From Oscillospiraceae bacterium (GTDB lineage: Bacteria; Bacillota; Clostridia; Oscillospirales; CAG-272), in the NCBI GenBank assembly GCA_003343845.1, contig QAKK01000022.1, positions 1 through 64,000 of the forward strand: a stretch of 64,000 nt of DNA, given 5' to 3'. Positions within the stretch are counted from its first letter, which is position 1. The number at the start of each line of letters is the position of its first letter. The notes beneath the pieces were generated by a model. The model searched no databases and was not told the DNA's origin. It saw only the letters and a list, made by a program, of their open reading frames with translations. The translations under genes were made by a program, and so were the position numbers. Shown here piece after piece: positions 1-8,333 of this stretch.

Positions 1-2
1 TC

Positions 3-335
3 AATTACGAAAATGAGCAGAGGGAGCTTGTCAAAAGGGTCGATGAGGACGAGAAAAGGCTTGCCTGCATCGAACAGACAAGCCTTGATCTGAAAACCCT
101 GCTGAGAGTCCTGCGAAGCAGCACGGCGTTTGAGGAACTGACGCCAACGCTTGTCAACTCGCTGATAAGAAGGATCGAGGTTCACAACAACGATAAGTCA
201 GGCGGTCATTGCTATGTGAGGGTGGACATCTACTTCACAGCCATCGGACTGATTGACATTCCCACTGAGGACGAGATCAAAAGTCTGATGGAGAAAATAC
301 AGGCAAACCCGCAGGAATACAGGCTTACAGCCTGA
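3..335 (+). CDS. Large serine recombinase, C-terminal fragment (5' end outside window)
   Basis: The first reading frame continues in from the left and ends at a TGA; 110 residues are visible. The charged N-terminal part (KRVDEDEKRLACIEQ) looks like the coiled coil of large serine recombinases, and the segment ELTPTLVNSLIRRIEVH followed by RVDIYF matches the C-terminal DUF4368-type tail of Tn4451 TnpX-like resolvase/invertase proteins. These enzymes excise and integrate mobile elements through a serine-linked intermediate; the catalytic domain lies outside the window. Together with the hairpin after it, this suggests that an integrated element ends near here. The family call is from the tail only. 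Confidence 0.75.
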   Translation, partial: NYENEQRELVKRVDEDEKRLACIEQTSLDLKTLLRVLRSSTAFEELTPTLVNSLIRRIEVHNNDKSGGHCYVRVDIYFTAIGLIDIPTEDEIKSLMEKIQANPQEYRLTA

Positions 336-344
336 AAGAGGAAA

Positions 345-375
345 CGGTGCAACCCCGAAAATGGGGGTTACACCG
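345..375 (+). terminator. Hairpin after the recombinase gene
   Basis: An inverted repeat with arms CGGTG-AACCCC and GGGGTT-CACCG around a GAAAAT loop lies ten bases after the recombinase stop. No clear T-run follows, so it is either a weak terminator or an element-end structure. Confidence 0.45.
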
Positions 376-443
376 TATCTCTGAAAAAAACATCCTTACG
401 GGGCTTTGGCTAATGGGTCGCTCCCCTGTTTTCAGTTTCCGAT

Positions 444-2330
444 TCAGCCGATTTTGCCTTCGATCGTGTCCACGCCGCGGCGGAAGACCGACCAATCCTC
501 GGTCGAACGCAGCGTCTCCATGCGGAAAGCGCAAGGCCACATAACCAGCCACTCGGAGGGATTGAAGGGCGGCAGCGTGGGTCTGCCCCAACGCGTCTGG
601 AAGACCGCCTCATCCTGGCTGCCCGCGGGTCTGACCTTGCCGCGGATGCAGAGCGTACCGTCCGAAATGAGCTGCGATGCCGCACACCACAGTGCCGTGC
701 CGCGCTCCTGCCACTGCTTCTTTCCGGTGATTTCATACAGCTTGAGGAAGCCGCGGACATCGCGCAGGCAATACTGGTCAACCGCATTGTGCGCCGTCGA
801 AACCGCCGTGATACCGAGCGTGTCGTAGCCGATCTGCGCAAGTGTCGTCTCCTCCGGGTATTTTGCGGTATAGTGCATCATCCAGGTGCTGATATACCAC
901 GCCACATCCTCGGCGCAGGCAACGTACTTTTCATCCTTCGTGGCATCGTAGAGTGCCAGCGCAGCCTCAAGCAGCGGCGATGCAGACTCCTTGTCGATGC
1001 AGTAGGTATCGAGCGCGCCCGCGGTTGTGAAGCCGTTGTCGCTCAGTTCCTTATAGTAGCAGTCAAAGGCGCGGATCGCACTGTCGCGATACTTCGCATC
1101 GCCCGTGCGCTTATAAGCCTCCAGCACCGGCGGAATCAGAAATGCGCCGATCGTACCGTTCTGCTGGCGGACACTGCCGTCCTTGTTCCAGCTCTTTGCA
1201 AACTCGCCGCTCTCCTTCTGATGCGAGACGACGAAGTTGACCATGCCCATGGCATAGTCGATGTATTCGGGACGCGGCGTGCCGCACTTCTCCATCAGGT
1301 CGGCAGCGAGGAAATACTGCGTTGCGCCCTGACCGAGGTTGCAAGCGTCGATCGGAATATCACGGGTCTGATCGACCGGCGCGCCGTCAAACTTGATCTG
1401 CACAAGCCCGTCGACGCCCTCGAGCTTCGTATACTTCGGCCATGCGTCAAGACACATGGAAGCCTTCTCATAGGCGTCCTTGTCACCGGTGCGCAGGTAC
1501 TCATACAACAGCGTATTGGAAGCAGACGCACTCTGCCCGACCCAGCCGAGCTCATACTTAATCTGATCGCGCTTTGCATAGAAGCAGGTGGACTTATACC
1601 ACTGCAATCCGCGGTTGAACGCGACAAAGCCGTCTTTCTCCAGCGTCCAGAGCGACTTCATAAACGCGATGCTGTAACGCCACATGTCTTCGGGCTGCAT
1701 CGGTGCGGGCAGCTTGTGCCCGTAGAAACGCCACGCAAAGTCGAGCAGCGAGCGGATCTGATGGCGGCGCGTCTCCACCGGAAACGCGACGAGGATCGCC
1801 TCAAAGGTGTCGCGCGGCTCCATCGTGCCCATGTACGCGTCCTTCCACTCGTGTCTGCCGAGCATCTTGGGACCTGCCTGCTCGGGCCAGATCAGCGCAT
1901 GGCGCTCCATGCCGCTCTCGACCTTGTACATCGAGCAGGAAGGGGTGTCATCCTGCACCGCCATCATCGCGACAGCATAGTCATTGTCCATCTCGGTATA
2001 GGTGCAGGCGGGGATCATCACGCGATGCCACTCATAGGTCCAGGGCGTGCCCTCAAAGCTGTCACCGACATACTCCTCGCTGTCCCCCCAGCCGTTTCCG
2101 TTGTAGTTGACTGCGGGAACAACCGTATAAAGCGGTGCATGCGCCGTATCAAACGCCAGCTGCATCTTGTCGGTGGGCGCATTCAGCTTGCGCGTCCACT
2201 TATAGGCACCGTCCTCAATCTTTTCAAAAGAATCGGTCGCATCGGCGCGGGTGGGAATCGTCAGCAAAACGGTCTTGCCGTCGGTCAGTTCAAAGACGTT
2301 GCCGTTTCGCTTCATCTCAAATTGTTTCAT
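444..2330 (-). CDS. Six-hairpin (alpha/alpha) glycosidase-like protein
   Basis: This 628-residue protein has no signal peptide and is probably cytoplasmic. The first ~200 residues look like a beta-rich domain. The rest is a run of helical hairpins with repeated tetratricopeptide-like spacing (for example EYLRTGDKDAYEKAS, AYKRTGDAKYRDSAIRAF, YDATKDEKYVACAEDVAW), as in (alpha/alpha)6-barrel glycoside hydrolases. I cannot assign the GH family or substrate. It stands next to a large sugar-uptake operon on the same strand, so trimming of imported oligosaccharide is a reasonable inference. It has its own promoter at 2372-2400. Start ATG follows a GAGG site. Confidence 0.6.
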   Translation of the reverse strand: MKQFEMKRNGNVFELTDGKTVLLTIPTRADATDSFEKIEDGAYKWTRKLNAPTDKMQLAFDTAHAPLYTVVPAVNYNGNGWGDSEEYVGDSFEGTPWTYEWHRVMIPACTYTEMDNDYAVAMMAVQDDTPSCSMYKVESGMERHALIWPEQAGPKMLGRHEWKDAYMGTMEPRDTFEAILVAFPVETRRHQIRSLLDFAWRFYGHKLPAPMQPEDMWRYSIAFMKSLWTLEKDGFVAFNRGLQWYKSTCFYAKRDQIKYELGWVGQSASASNTLLYEYLRTGDKDAYEKASMCLDAWPKYTKLEGVDGLVQIKFDGAPVDQTRDIPIDACNLGQGATQYFLAADLMEKCGTPRPEYIDYAMGMVNFVVSHQKESGEFAKSWNKDGSVRQQNGTIGAFLIPPVLEAYKRTGDAKYRDSAIRAFDCYYKELSDNGFTTAGALDTYCIDKESASPLLEAALALYDATKDEKYVACAEDVAWYISTWMMHYTAKYPEETTLAQIGYDTLGITAVSTAHNAVDQYCLRDVRGFLKLYEITGKKQWQERGTALWCAASQLISDGTLCIRGKVRPAGSQDEAVFQTRWGRPTLPPFNPSEWLVMWPCAFRMETLRSTEDWSVFRRGVDTIEGKIG

Positions 2331-2371
2331 GAATCTACCTCAATATGCGAAATTTGTTTTTTACGTTTTCT

Positions 2372-2400
2372 ATTCTACCACACCGAAAAAGCGCTGGCAA
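2372..2400 (-). promoter_or_regulatory. Sigma-A promoter of the glycosidase-like gene
   Basis: On the minus strand TTGCCA (2400-2395), a 17-base spacer and TAGAAT (2377-2372) preceded by TGG form an extended -10 promoter. The -10 and TGTGG spacer end match those of the sugar-uptake operon promoter at 15522-15550. Confidence 0.65.
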
Positions 2401-2524
2401 GTCCAAAACCGCATTTCCGATACCAAAGATTTCAACCGATTTGCGAAAAAAGTTGACTGCTTTGCGTTGCTTCTATGAAACTTTATGAAAAGTATGTGTA
2501 TTTCCCCAAAAACGTACGGAAATA

Positions 2525-2533
2525 TGGTATACT
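2525..2533 (+). promoter_or_regulatory. Extended -10 promoter element of the CBS-domain gene
   Basis: TGG followed by TATACT lies 20 bases before the start codon; the -35 region is weak. The RBS GGAGG at 2541-2545 sits close to the expected transcript start, so the 5' leader would be very short. Confidence 0.45.
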
Positions 2534-2552
2534 GATATGCGGAGGGCTTGAC

Positions 2553-2954
2553 ATGAACATTTTATTTTTTCTGCACCCGAAAAGCAGCGTTACATATCTG
2601 ACGATGGGCAATTCCCTGCGGCAGGGCATCGAAAAGATGCGCGCCAGCGGTTACACAGAGATCCCGGTCATCGACAAAGAGGGCAACTACGCCGGAACCG
2701 TGCGGCAGGGCGACTTTCTCTGGAAGATCATCGACAGCGGCAGCGCCGATCTGCACCGTGCCGAGGATGTTTCGATCGACGACATTGTGAGCCGCCGTAT
2801 CGCGCCGGTCTCGGTCAATACCACCATGGACGAGCTGCTCGCCAAAGCGATCGATCAGAATTTCGTCCCGGTCGTGGACGACCGCGGTTCGTTTACGGGT
2901 ATCATCACGCGCAAGGACATCATTCAGTATTTTATGGATCAGCAAAAACAATAG
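2553..2954 (+). CDS. CBS-domain pair protein
   Basis: The protein has 133 residues and consists almost only of two CBS repeats (about residues 8-63 and 76-130), recognisable from EIPVIDKEGNYAGTVRQGDFLWKII and FVPVVDDRGSFTGIITRKDIIQYF. Such stand-alone pairs bind adenine nucleotides and act as sensors or partner regulators; the partner here is unknown. I chose the ATG at 2553 because GGAGG lies eight bases before it; an upstream in-frame ATG at 2475 has no ribosome site and lies before the -10 element. It is a single gene on the plus strand between minus-strand genes and is followed by a strong terminator. Confidence 0.85.
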   Translation: MNILFFLHPKSSVTYLTMGNSLRQGIEKMRASGYTEIPVIDKEGNYAGTVRQGDFLWKIIDSGSADLHRAEDVSIDDIVSRRIAPVSVNTTMDELLAKAIDQNFVPVVDDRGSFTGIITRKDIIQYFMDQQKQ

Positions 2955-2958
2955 CGCG

Positions 2959-2989
2959 AAAAGCCACTTGCGAAAGCAGGTGGCTTTTT
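2959..2989 (+). terminator. Intrinsic terminator after the CBS gene
   Basis: AGCCACTTGC, loop GAAA, GCAGGTGGCT and then TTTTT. It is the first half of a duplicated 51-base segment (second copy 3173-3223). Confidence 0.9.
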
Positions 2990-3170
2990 GCTCAGCGCCG
3001 AATGTGACACGCAGAAAGTCTCCGCGCCGACGGATTTGGATACACAATGTACGATCATCGACGCTGCAATTCAAATTGCGCACACAGCACCCGGACTGCC
3101 AGATTCGGATGCAGAATGTTCGCTCGTTCGCGCCGCCGTATTTCCATACGGCAAGCGGTCAAGCGGACAT

Positions 3171-3203
3171 AAAAAAGCCACTTGCGAATGCAAGTGGCTT
3201 TTT
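3171..3203 (-). terminator. Bidirectional terminator of the sugar-uptake operon
   Basis: AAAAAAGCCACTTGC, loop GAAT, GCAAGTGGCTTTTT forms a perfect 10-base stem with A/T tracts on both sides. It lies 28 bases after the last permease stop on the minus strand. Confidence 0.85.
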
Positions 3204-3231
3204 GGTCTGCACCGAATATGACAGTCCAGTT

Positions 3232-4278
3232 TTAACCGACGATACCGGAACGCTCGATACCCTGTACCAAGAACTTCTGGCAGAAGAGGTACAGAATAAC
3301 CAGCGGCAGGATGATCATAAGTCCGCAGGTGTTGTTAATCGCTGCGTAATACAGATCCTGACCTGCGTAGGTGGTTTCCAGCGACTTCGGGATGCCGACG
3401 ATGTCGGGCATCAGGGTAATCTTGTTCGTGGAAATGAACATGTTGGTATAGAAGTCATCAGTCCACTGCCACGAGAACGCGAACAGAAAGATGGTGATCA
3501 TCATCGGGATCGACAGCGGCAGGATGATCTGCACAAAGGTGCGGAACGTGCCCGAGCCGTCGATGTACGCACTTTCCTCCAGCTCATCGGGAACGCCGCG
3601 GAAGAACTGGCGCATCATGAAGATGTACAGACCGTTCTTGAACGCAAGCCCCGTGATCGACAGGATGATCAGCGGCCAAAAGGACTGCGTGAGCTGAATC
3701 GAGTTACCGGTGATTGCCTGAATAATGCCCTTGTAGCCGAGACCCTCGAAGATGCCGAAGAAGTCGAACAGATCGAAGTAACGGAACTGCATGAACATGG
3801 ACAGGTATACCGTGCCGTGCGGGACGACCATCGTCAGAATAACGGCAGCCATCACAAGGTTGTTGCCCTTGAACTTGAACTTCGCCAGACCGTAACCGAC
3901 GAGGCAGGCGACAAAGGTTTGCAGAATTGCCGACGACGCGGAGAGGAACAGCGTGTTGAAGAACGCGGAAACATAGTTGTTCTCAATGAAGATCGCCTTA
4001 TACTGATCGAAAGTCGGATACTTCGGGATCAGCATGACCGTGACATCAATGAAGTCATCGGGGCTCATGAATGAAGCCGCGATCTTCGTGAAGAACGGGT
4101 ACAGCACGATGTAAGAGACGCCGAGCAGGATGATGAAGCGGAACAGGTAAACCAGGATGCCCGTGTAGAACGCCCAGTTGCCGAATTTCGCCTTCAGTCT
4201 GTCCTTCAGAGGAGTCCGGTCAAAGTCGACCTTGATCTTGTTTTTGGTTTCTTTTGTAACTTTGGGTTGTGCATTCAT
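3232..4278 (-). CDS. Carbohydrate ABC permease, MalG type (second pair)
   Basis: This 348-residue inner-membrane permease has six predicted transmembrane segments and the EAA loop ESAYIDGSGTFRTF...LPLSIPM near residue 250, typical of the MalG side of CUT1 sugar transporters. The ~40-residue polar N-terminus contains NKIKVDFDRTPLKDRLKAKF. Start ATG was chosen because AGGAGG lies eight bases upstream; a longer frame would run into the preceding gene. It is the last gene of the operon and pairs with the MalF-type permease at 4296, giving the locus a second complete permease pair. Confidence 0.9.
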   Translation of the reverse strand: MNAQPKVTKETKNKIKVDFDRTPLKDRLKAKFGNWAFYTGILVYLFRFIILLGVSYIVLYPFFTKIAASFMSPDDFIDVTVMLIPKYPTFDQYKAIFIENNYVSAFFNTLFLSASSAILQTFVACLVGYGLAKFKFKGNNLVMAAVILTMVVPHGTVYLSMFMQFRYFDLFDFFGIFEGLGYKGIIQAITGNSIQLTQSFWPLIILSITGLAFKNGLYIFMMRQFFRGVPDELEESAYIDGSGTFRTFVQIILPLSIPMMITIFLFAFSWQWTDDFYTNMFISTNKITLMPDIVGIPKSLETTYAGQDLYYAAINNTCGLMIILPLVILYLFCQKFLVQGIERSGIVG

Positions 4279-4295
4279 GATTGGCTCCTCCTTTC

Positions 4296-5267
4296 TCAGT
4301 CTTTCTTCTGGTAGAACACGAACGCCGACATGATCGCAGCGACAATCGCCAGAATCAGAATAACGACGAGGAAGTACATCCACGCCATTGCCGACGAAAC
4401 GACGTTGCCGTTCGGCTGCGAGTAGACGCTGTCGATCAGCTTCATGACCGCATTGGAGTCCGAAGTGAAAGCGTCGATGATGGTATAGACCGCGTTGACT
4501 AAGATCATCGGGCTGATCATCGGGAAGGTGATCTTCCAGAAGGTCTCCCACGCGGTCGCGCCGTCCATACGGCAGGACTCGTAAATCGCAGGCGAAATGG
4601 ACTGCAGACCCGCAAGGAAGATCAGGATCTGTACGCCGGAGCGGTTGACGATATTGGAAATACTGTCAACCGCGCTTGCGACATACTCGACAAGCTCGGT
4701 ACCGACCTTCATGTTGGCGAACAGCGCCTCCAGGTCGATCGCCTGGGAAAGCTGTGCCGCCGTGCTCTCGCCGGTACCCATATCAATACTCTCGTCCGAG
4801 CCCATGAACTCGGACAGGCTGTTCTGCGCGTCGATCGACTCGATCAGACCCGTAGACAGGATGACCGGGACGAACAGGATCGCACGGAACGCCGCTCTGC
4901 CTGCGATCTTATCGTTGAGCAGAACCGCGATGAACAGCGAGAAGATGACGATGGACGGAACCTCGAGAATCAGCTGCTTGATGCCGGCGACCAGCGTCTT
5001 GACGTAGTCGGCGTTTTCAAACAGCGCAGTCTGATAGTTCGCAAATCCGACATAGGTCAGTGTGTAGCCGCCGGTGCGGACGGGGTTGATCTCGTTGAAG
5101 CTGAACTTGATCGAGTCGAAGATGATCGGCAGGTAGATCAGCACGAAACCGATGACAAACGGCAGGACAAAGAACCAGCCTGCATGCGCCTTGCGCTTAT
5201 CCAGCGAGGCGGGGCGCCGCGTTTTCTTCGGGGAAGCCGGGATGCTTGTTGCTTTGGTAGTATTCAT
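4296..5267 (-). CDS. Carbohydrate ABC permease, MalF type (second pair)
   Basis: 323 residues, starting with a basic cytoplasmic tail (PKKTRRPASLDKRKAHAGW) and the first transmembrane segment FVLPFVIGFVLIYLPIIF. The EAA loop ESCRMDGATAWETFWKITFP lies around residue 245. Between membrane segments 3 and 4 there is an unusual extracytoplasmic insertion of about 65 residues rich in D, E, S and A (DAQNSLSEFMGSDESIDMG onward). The gene is 12 bases from the DUF5696 gene and 17 from the next permease, with a TAAGGAGG ribosome site. Confidence 0.88.
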   Translation of the reverse strand: MNTTKATSIPASPKKTRRPASLDKRKAHAGWFFVLPFVIGFVLIYLPIIFDSIKFSFNEINPVRTGGYTLTYVGFANYQTALFENADYVKTLVAGIKQLILEVPSIVIFSLFIAVLLNDKIAGRAAFRAILFVPVILSTGLIESIDAQNSLSEFMGSDESIDMGTGESTAAQLSQAIDLEALFANMKVGTELVEYVASAVDSISNIVNRSGVQILIFLAGLQSISPAIYESCRMDGATAWETFWKITFPMISPMILVNAVYTIIDAFTSDSNAVMKLIDSVYSQPNGNVVSSAMAWMYFLVVILILAIVAAIMSAFVFYQKKD

Positions 5268-5279
5268 CTGACTTCCTCC

Positions 5280-8200
5280 TTACTGAATCACGGTATAGCC
5301 GTAGCTGCCAACCGTATAGGTCTTGCCGTCAACAACCGTCGTAATATCGAAGTTGTTGTAGTTGAGAATGAAGCGCTTGCCGTTTTCATAGGTGACAAGC
5401 ACGATGCTGTTGTCATCCGAGGTGTACTTGGTGTACTTGTAGCCTTCCGTCTCGCGCGTGGGCTTTTCCTCGACCGTATATTCGATCGTCTGCCCTGCCG
5501 CGATGTTGCCGGCAACGTATTCCTCGCGCATTGCCTTCATGGCATCCTTGCGCGCTTCCTCGGCTGCCTTTTCATCCGCCTCACGCTTTGCCTCGGCATC
5601 CGCAACCGCGTCTGCCGCGCGCTCCGCATCGGTAGGCACGCGCTCGCCGATCAGGAACTCGTGACCGGTGATCAGCGAGGTCTGCACGTCACGCAGCAGC
5701 TCGTTGAGCTCATTGTAACGCTGGATCAGCTCGTCGTGCCAGATGTCATAGCGGACCGAATAATACTTGCTGAGCATAAAGTCTTCCTTCAGCAGCTCGG
5801 TATTATCGTAGGACAGGATGAAGTAGATCCCGGCGCCGTTTTCGATCGCCTTGAGCAGATCGTAGTCCACATCGCCCGCCATATTCAGTGCGGTGCCCGC
5901 AAACTCAACCGAGCCGTGCAGGACAACTCCCATGAACGGCACCGACGCGGACGCATACAGCGAACGGCTGCTCTGCAGCGAGACATTCAGCATCTTGTCG
6001 ATGTACTGCCAGGTGTAAACATTGCCCTTGTCGCTCATAACGCTGGCAACATCGGACTTCACAGCCGCAAGGAACTCTTCGGTGAACTTCTTTGCGTCAT
6101 TGCGGTTGTAAGGCTCGTCACTGTCAAAGTCGGAGTTGAGGGTATTGCCGATGGTGGAAATGGAGATCGACTTCGTATTGTCCTTCAGATAGTTCTTTGC
6201 AAACTTCGTGTAGAACTGGCTGTAAACCGAAGGCGAAACGCACAGCGTATAGTAGGAAACATACGCCTGAAGCGAAGGATCATACTCACGCAGGCTGGAA
6301 TAACGGTTGTCAATCGTCTTGACAATATCACGGCTCAGCTTCAGACCGTCGAACGACTTCTGGTTGTGCACATACGAGAAATCGAAGTCCGGATAAACGC
6401 CGAAGCCCTTCTCCTCCGCATATGCAAGCAAATCTTCATAGCCGCTCTTGCCGCCTGCCGCCTTCTCCCACTTCAGCTTGGACGGAATGGTGGGATACAT
6501 GCCGCCGTTTGCGTAGCCGTTGAGGCGGAAGTCGATGTTGGTGATACCCGCTGCCGCCAGCTCATCATAGATGGTCTTGACGTGATCAAACGAGGTCAGC
6601 GCCTTATCGACGGTGGTCGGCACGGAGAGAATCTTCTCGATTGTCTGCGTGACGCCGAAGGTCTCAATGTACAGCGGGATATCCGACTTGACGTCTGCGT
6701 CGGTCAGGCGGGTGAGCGTGCCGTTCTTCATCAGGTAATCACGGTATGCACGTGCCATACCCATCCAGGATGTCTCGTAATAATCCTCGATGTTATTTTC
6801 CTCTGCTGCGGTATCATCCGTCAGCATAATGTACTTGATCTTGTAGCTGCCGACATACTTACGGTCGGAAACAACCTCGATCGAGCTGCTGGAACCGACC
6901 GAGATCGAATCCGACAGCACATAGGAGTCCTTGGGTCTCGGGTTGACCGTGAGCTGTACCGAGTTGTAATTGTGCAGCTGGTTCTCATGCTTTGCTGCGA
7001 TACGGGCAAGCGCGTCGCCTTCCTCAATGATGGCGAGGAAGCCGCGGTTTTCCTTCACGCGAACCGCCTCTTCGACGGTGATGGTCTGCTCGACCTCTTC
7101 GGTGGTCACTTCACCGGTCTCGGGATCGGTGACTTCCACCGTCTCGGTGTAGGTTTTCTCGCTGGGCACATACTTGATCTTCTCCCGCGTTTCAACGATA
7201 CCGTAGACCGGCATACGCATGACGTCCTGGTTGGCTGCGCCCTCCAGCGTCTGATATGCGAAGTCGGTACCGTAAACCGTGCCGGCAATCGAAGTGTTTC
7301 TGCCCGAGAAGTCCGCATAGTCCATCAGCGCGCCGCTGCCGTCCGGAATGAAAGTATAGCCTTCATTTGTATAGGTGCCCGCGCCCATGTACGGCAGAAC
7401 CGTGATATTCTGCAGCTTGTAGAGCGTCTCATCAAAACGGATACCGTTTGCGGGAAGCGTAACAACCAAACCGTCCTCGGAGAGCGTATATTCCAGTGAC
7501 ATACGGAATACGGGAGTCGAAAGCGTTTTCGCCTCGTACTGCGTCATCTGATGGTCATACTCCATCTCTTCGTAGGTGTAGTCAGGCGCGTAAGTCTTGA
7601 TGATGTTCTCCATGTATGCCAACTCACGGTTGACGATATCGGAGGACAGCACATAGACCGCCATGTTCTTGGTGACGGGGTATGCGCGCTGCATCTCTGC
7701 CTTGAACGACTGCGGAAGCGTTTCATCAAAAGGATCCTTGAGATCATAGAACGAAATGATCTTGGTGTAATAGAACTTACTGTCGATGTTCGCCAGGATC
7801 TGCGATTCGAGACGATCCTTGGAAATCATACGCGGAACCAGATAGTTCGCATTGGCACGACCGATCGTGTACTCAACGCGGACACCGTTCTTGATGTCCT
7901 TGATCAGAATCTGCCCGAGTTTTGCGGAATCGGCATAGGAGGAATACTCCTTCGCCGTACCGTTGTCCACATAGCTGACCAGGATCTGCGAGAGCAGCTT
8001 GTTTTTGGTTGCTTCGGTACCCTTGGAGGATGCGACATCATAGGGGTTGGTGAACAGGATCTGCCCCGACTTCTTGTCGCGAACCGCAACCTCTGCGGTC
8101 TGCGGCTGGATGTACAACTCATAGCCATTCATATCCAGCTTCTTCACCATGGTCTCGAGCTTGGCTTCCTCGGTGGCATAGACTATAGTCGTATAATCCG

Positions 8201-8315
8201 GGAAAGTCTCTTCAACATCCGCCTCCTCGTCGGCGGCAAACACCGCAAATGCGAAGGTGGAAAGCAGCATGGCGACAAGCAGGAGTGCCGATGCAAGGGA
8301 TAATACTTTTTTCAT
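5280..8315 (-). CDS. Secreted DUF5696-type protein with barrel-like domain
   Basis: 1011 residues with a signal peptide (LLVAMLLSTFAFAVFAAD, likely cut near residue 28). Residues ~30-550 are beta-rich; ~560-880 look like a TIM-barrel glycosidase-like domain (SDIPLYIETFGVTQTIEKIL, GVYPDFDFSYVH), the region I recognise as DUF5696. A charged Ala/Glu/Lys segment (about 885-930, probably helical) and a small C-terminal beta domain follow. No lipobox or wall-sorting signal is seen. Proteins of this type accompany sugar ABC operons in Bacillota; their activity is not established, so a carbohydrate-active or assembly role is inference. Start follows AAGGAG. Confidence 0.75.
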   Translation of the reverse strand: MKKVLSLASALLLVAMLLSTFAFAVFAADEEADVEETFPDYTTIVYATEEAKLETMVKKLDMNGYELYIQPQTAEVAVRDKKSGQILFTNPYDVASSKGTEATKNKLLSQILVSYVDNGTAKEYSSYADSAKLGQILIKDIKNGVRVEYTIGRANANYLVPRMISKDRLESQILANIDSKFYYTKIISFYDLKDPFDETLPQSFKAEMQRAYPVTKNMAVYVLSSDIVNRELAYMENIIKTYAPDYTYEEMEYDHQMTQYEAKTLSTPVFRMSLEYTLSEDGLVVTLPANGIRFDETLYKLQNITVLPYMGAGTYTNEGYTFIPDGSGALMDYADFSGRNTSIAGTVYGTDFAYQTLEGAANQDVMRMPVYGIVETREKIKYVPSEKTYTETVEVTDPETGEVTTEEVEQTITVEEAVRVKENRGFLAIIEEGDALARIAAKHENQLHNYNSVQLTVNPRPKDSYVLSDSISVGSSSSIEVVSDRKYVGSYKIKYIMLTDDTAAEENNIEDYYETSWMGMARAYRDYLMKNGTLTRLTDADVKSDIPLYIETFGVTQTIEKILSVPTTVDKALTSFDHVKTIYDELAAAGITNIDFRLNGYANGGMYPTIPSKLKWEKAAGGKSGYEDLLAYAEEKGFGVYPDFDFSYVHNQKSFDGLKLSRDIVKTIDNRYSSLREYDPSLQAYVSYYTLCVSPSVYSQFYTKFAKNYLKDNTKSISISTIGNTLNSDFDSDEPYNRNDAKKFTEEFLAAVKSDVASVMSDKGNVYTWQYIDKMLNVSLQSSRSLYASASVPFMGVVLHGSVEFAGTALNMAGDVDYDLLKAIENGAGIYFILSYDNTELLKEDFMLSKYYSVRYDIWHDELIQRYNELNELLRDVQTSLITGHEFLIGERVPTDAERAADAVADAEAKREADEKAAEEARKDAMKAMREEYVAGNIAAGQTIEYTVEEKPTRETEGYKYTKYTSDDNSIVLVTYENGKRFILNYNNFDITTVVDGKTYTVGSYGYTVIQ

Positions 8316-8333
8316 TTTTCAAACACTCCTTAC

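Larger units (their letters stand above)
2959..3223. repeat. Direct repeat of a 51-base terminator segment
   Basis: Positions 2959-3009 and 3173-3223 match at 45 of 51 bases by my count, in the same orientation, covering the hairpin and about 20 bases after it (ending GAATGTGACA and GAATATGACA). The 163 bases between them contain no gene that I can support. Confidence 0.8.

Noticed and set aside
5184..7499. 771-codon plus-strand open frame opposite the DUF5696 gene
   Set aside because: No ribosome site; composition (Arg, Val and Asp in antisense pattern) is that of a mirror frame of the GC-rich real gene, which has signal peptide, ribosome site and operon context.
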